Positions 13,823 to 13,842 of a stretch of 13,842 bases of DNA are shown here, one piece after another. A model generated the notes under the pieces. The model searched no databases and was not told the DNA's origin. It saw only the letters and a list, made by a program, of their open reading frames with translations. A program made the position numbers and the translations under genes. The stretch's first letter is position 1; every line of letters begins with the position of its first letter. This DNA is from Ruminococcaceae bacterium UBA2857 (GTDB lineage Bacteria > Bacillota > Clostridia > Oscillospirales > Acutalibacteraceae). The DNA is taken from positions 224 through 14,065 of the forward strand of contig DEFH01000036.1 of assembly GCA_002350705.1 (NCBI GenBank), read 5' to 3'.

Positions 13823-13842
13823 CATACTCCCCCACCTATAGA
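13816..13842 (+). terminator. Possible start of a terminator or end structure (cut by the window edge)
   Basis: GGAGT (13816-13820) can pair with ACTCC (13826-13830) around a GACAT loop that holds the hydrolase stop codon. An ACTCCCCCACC stretch then runs to the window edge. That stretch could be the left arm of a larger GC-rich hairpin whose partner lies outside, so the role is undecided. Confidence 0.25.

Noticed and set aside
1..13842. tRNA or rRNA genes, transposases, att sites, toxin-antitoxin or defence genes
   Set aside because: Looked for on both strands. No characteristic motif was found, and all long segments are explained by the listed genes.

Overview
The window looks like a chromosomal segment from a low-to-moderate G+C member of the Clostridia, probably a Ruminococcus/Oscillospiraceae relative. 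This is inferred from strong AGGAGG-type ribosome sites, TTGACA/TATAAT-type promoters, U-tract terminators, the DUF6465 and YqhQ (DUF1385) families, and the recA-recX-rimO-pgsA housekeeping content. No rRNA, tRNA, CRISPR array, insertion sequence or phage gene is visible.

Layout. Bases 1-1622 are read leftward. They hold a protein with an N-terminal Dabb (stress-responsive alpha/beta-barrel) domain and a very long Pro/Ala/Glu/Val tail, running off the left edge, and a small Lys/Ala-rich DUF6465 protein with a perfect-consensus promoter and a strong terminator. A roughly 280-base divergent region separates these from the rightward genes. First comes a 59-residue membrane-anchored small protein at 1903-2082, then a 261-residue conserved-looking protein of unknown function with its own promoter and terminator.

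Bases 3098-9184 look like one long operon: trmB (tRNA m7G46 methyltransferase), a lipoprotein with DxNxDG-type repeats, an OmpR-type response regulator, a membrane histidine kinase, yqhQ (DUF1385) and prmC (release-factor methyltransferase). Genes overlap or lie within about 40 bases of each other and no internal terminator is visible. The lipoprotein, regulator and kinase form a plausible envelope-sensing module lodged between translation-related genes.

From 9191 a new promoter drives recA and recX, which share one base (TAATG). The recX stop codon lies inside the loop of a strong terminator. A further promoter drives rimO (ribosomal protein S12 methylthiotransferase), pgsA (phosphatidylglycerophosphate synthase) and an alpha/beta hydrolase. 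The window ends in a stem-like sequence just after the hydrolase stop.

Most of the window is ordinary housekeeping sequence. I see no clearly new defence, mobile or biosynthetic system. The parts most worth a second look are the Dabb protein with its repeat tail, the lipoprotein/two-component module, the TrmB with Asn in place of the usual motif Asp, the small membrane protein, and the compact recX/rimO junction.
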